Below, one piece after another: positions 62,752 through 64,000 of a stretch of 64,000 nucleotides of DNA. The stretch is from Novosphingobium sp. NDB2Meth1 (GTDB taxonomy: Bacteria > Pseudomonadota > Alphaproteobacteria > Sphingomonadales > Sphingomonadaceae), in the NCBI RefSeq assembly GCF_900117425.1, contig NZ_FPEH01000011.1, forward strand, positions 682,001 through 746,000, in the 5' to 3' direction. How positions within the stretch are numbered: the stretch's first letter is position 1; the number at the start of each line of letters is the position of its first letter. The notes beneath the pieces were generated by a model, which saw nothing but the letters and a program-made list of their open reading frames with translations, was not told where the DNA came from and made no database searches. A program made the position numbers and the translations under genes.

Positions 62752-62766
62752 CGCAGCGGTCACCGG

Positions 62767-63129
62767 TTACAGGCTTACTGCGATCCGTTCGGCGTAGAAC
62801 GCGATCATCCCGGCGATCCCGGCAACCTCGGGATAGACCTCCGGATAGCTCCACGCGACAGGAACATCGGGTGCCTCAGGCAGCGCCCAGTAGCGCGCGT
62901 CGCCTTTGTACGGGCAATGCGTGGTGCGCCCCGGCATGGGGACAAGCGCGGTGAAGTCGACCGACGCGCTCGGAAAATAGACCACCGGCTCGTGGTTCTG
63001 CTCGTCCAGCCGCACGGCATGGCGGGTTGCCGCGATGAGCCGCGAGGGCGTCCGCGCCTGCACCACGACGGGCAGCGGGACGAGGTCGATGCGGTAGTCG
63101 GGCCGCGTCAGGTAACCGGAAGGGCGCAT
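62767..63129 (-). CDS. DUF427 protein
   Basis: 120 residues matching one DUF427 domain: VVVQARTPSRLIAATRHAV, then YFPSASVDF and the characteristic HCPYKGDARYWAL and AWSYPEVYPEV. Function unknown; the family is common in actinobacteria and alphaproteobacteria. It overlaps no gene but is 2 bp from the SDR upstream on the same strand, so they are co-transcribed. Confidence 0.85.
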   Translation of the reverse strand: MRPSGYLTRPDYRIDLVPLPVVVQARTPSRLIAATRHAVRLDEQNHEPVVYFPSASVDFTALVPMPGRTTHCPYKGDARYWALPEAPDVPVAWSYPEVYPEVAGIAGMIAFYAERIAVSL

Positions 63130-63131
63130 GG

Positions 63132-63926
63132 TCAGATTCCTTTCGTTTCGCCCCCGTCGACGCGCAGCGCGATGCCGGTGATCCAGCGCGCGGGCGGCGA
63201 GACGAGGAACGCAATGGCTTCGGCAATGTCTTCGGGCAGGCCGAGACGGGCGATCCCGGCCTTGGCGACAAACCCGGCTGCTGCATCGGCCGGTTCGAGC
63301 CCCTCGACTTCGGCCAGCCGGTCAAACATCGCGCGCCGGCGGTCGGTGAGGATCGCGCCGGGCAGCAGGCTGTTGACCTGCACGCCGTCCTTCAGGCCCC
63401 GCTCGGCAAAGGTCTTGGCGAGCGCGGCAATCGCGGCATTGATCACGCCGACGGCGGCAAACTCGGGCTTGGGCGCCAGCGCGGACGTGCCGGAGGTGAT
63501 CACCACCGAACCGCCGCTGGCCTTGAGGGCGCCCCACGCCGCCAGCGTCAGACGACGCGCGGCATGGAACTTGAGCGCCAGGCCATCGTCCCATTCAGCG
63601 TCGCCCAGCGCGAAAAGGTCTTTCTGCGGCACCGCGCCGGCCACGTTGACCAGCGCATCGATCCGTCCGGTCTCGGTCAGCACAGTGCGTACTGCGGCTG
63701 CCGGAGCATCGGGCTCGCGCAAGTCGCGGGCGATGCAAATCGCGCGGGCGCCCTCGGCACAGATCGCGGCGGCGGTCTCGGCCAGCATCGTCCGGCTGCG
63801 CGCCACGATGGCGACCGTGCCGAAATCGCGTGCGAGGCGAATGGCAACGCCGCGGCCGATCCCGCGGCTGGCGCCGGTAACAAGGGCAACGCGCGCCGTG
63901 GGGCGCGAAGCGGGCATGGTTGTCAT
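63132..63926 (-). CDS. Short-chain dehydrogenase-family protein lacking the usual catalytic Tyr/Lys
   Basis: 264 residues with the cofactor motif TGASRGIGRG, the VNVAGAV strand and a C-terminal ITGIALRVDGGE as in classical SDRs. Where classical members have Tyr-x3-Lys, this protein reads VGVINAAIAALAK, with Val and Asn at the expected Tyr and Lys positions. It may be a catalytically altered or non-enzymatic member. Starts at 63926 or the Met three codons later. Confidence 0.78.
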   Translation of the reverse strand: MTTMPASRPTARVALVTGASRGIGRGVAIRLARDFGTVAIVARSRTMLAETAAAICAEGARAICIARDLREPDAPAAAVRTVLTETGRIDALVNVAGAVPQKDLFALGDAEWDDGLALKFHAARRLTLAAWGALKASGGSVVITSGTSALAPKPEFAAVGVINAAIAALAKTFAERGLKDGVQVNSLLPGAILTDRRRAMFDRLAEVEGLEPADAAAGFVAKAGIARLGLPEDIAEAIAFLVSPPARWITGIALRVDGGETKGI

Positions 63927-63939
63927 GAGAAGTCTCGGG

Positions 63940-63981
63940 AAAAAGGGAGATTGGCCGGCAGCCTCATGGGACTGCCGGCCA
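63940..63981 (-). terminator. Probable terminator for a gene beyond the right edge
   Basis: TGGCCGGCAG and CTGCCGGCCA (63952-63961 and 63972-63981) form a 10-bp stem with a 10-base loop; on the minus strand it is followed, after seven bases, by five T. It would stop a minus-strand gene entering from the right. Confidence 0.6.
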
Positions 63982-63992
63982 CCCGCGCCGCC

Positions 63993-64000
63993 TTACTTGG
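63993..64000 (-). CDS. Possible 3' end of a minus-strand gene cut by the window edge
   Basis: TTA at 63993-63995 reads as a TAA stop on the minus strand, preceded by AAG (Lys). It lies just upstream of a probable minus-strand terminator, which is the reason for proposing a gene end. Only one sense codon is visible, so no identity can be given. Confidence 0.25.

Overview
The window is about 64 kb of GC-rich alphaproteobacterial chromosome, most likely a sphingomonad (Novosphingobium/Sphingomonas type). The reasons are the run argS - SPOR protein - nagZ - scpA - scpB - tatA - tatB - tatC, the ispH - thrB - rnhA operon, a Caulobacter-style cpa/tad pilus operon, TonB-dependent and xenobiotic/lipid catabolism genes, and short inverted repeats of the GTCCCGAGCGAAGTCGAGG type. 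Genus is inferred from memory, not from a search. I saw no rRNA, tRNA, CRISPR array, transposase or prophage.

Layout. 0-3.6 kb: an exported amidohydrolase, glyoxalase I, and a TetR regulator divergent from an internally duplicated YdhR-like protein, with three near-palindromic operator-like sites between them. 3.6-11 kb (minus strand): lipoprotein, argS, SPOR protein, nagZ, scpA, scpB, tatA, tatB, tatC. 11-13.8 kb: ispH, thrB, rnhA and a DUF1508 protein. 13.8-16 kb: a FAD oxidoreductase and a lysophospholipase-like hydrolase. 16-23.4 kb: cpaA, cpaB, cpaC, cpaD, cpaE, tadB, tadC, with the motor ATPase gene (cpaF/tadA) and the pilin absent. 23.4-28.9 kb (minus strand): a probable operon of thiolase, SDR, enoyl-CoA hydratase, TetR, MarR and an FAH-family hydrolase.

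28.9-31.7 kb is the accessory spot. A strikingly AT-rich gene encodes a P-loop ATPase that looks like the Sll1717/ORC-CDC6-like family. It is followed by a 20-codon fossil of an acyl-CoA dehydrogenase 3' end and then a small PH-like membrane protein. 31.7-35 kb holds a pair of acyl-CoA dehydrogenases and a divergent enoyl-CoA hydratase. thiL and a K+-independent type H+-pyrophosphatase follow.

38.3-46.4 kb is a tight cluster that I consider the best candidate for a poorly described system: SPFH/SHOCT protein, two zinc-ribbon DUF4178-like proteins, a 49-residue membrane peptide, DUF350, a membrane-embedded aminopropyltransferase, a Tat-signal FAD amine oxidase and SpeD, followed by an acetylpolyamine-deacetylase-like protein. 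It joins polyamine synthesis and turnover to membrane-scaffold proteins.

46.6-62.7 kb is a catabolic cluster: Baeyer-Villiger monooxygenase, AraC regulator, esterase, TonB receptor, two acyl-CoA ligases, FabL-like SDR, EthD-like protein, P450, SCP-x-type thiolase, TetR regulator and PQQ quinohaemoprotein alcohol dehydrogenase. Together these could take up a hydrophobic cyclic alcohol or hydrocarbon, hydroxylate and oxidise it, open the ring by ester formation and hydrolysis, and pass the acid to beta-oxidation. The substrate is not readable from sequence. The window ends with a DUF427 protein, an SDR lacking the usual catalytic Tyr/Lys, and the tail of a further minus-strand gene.
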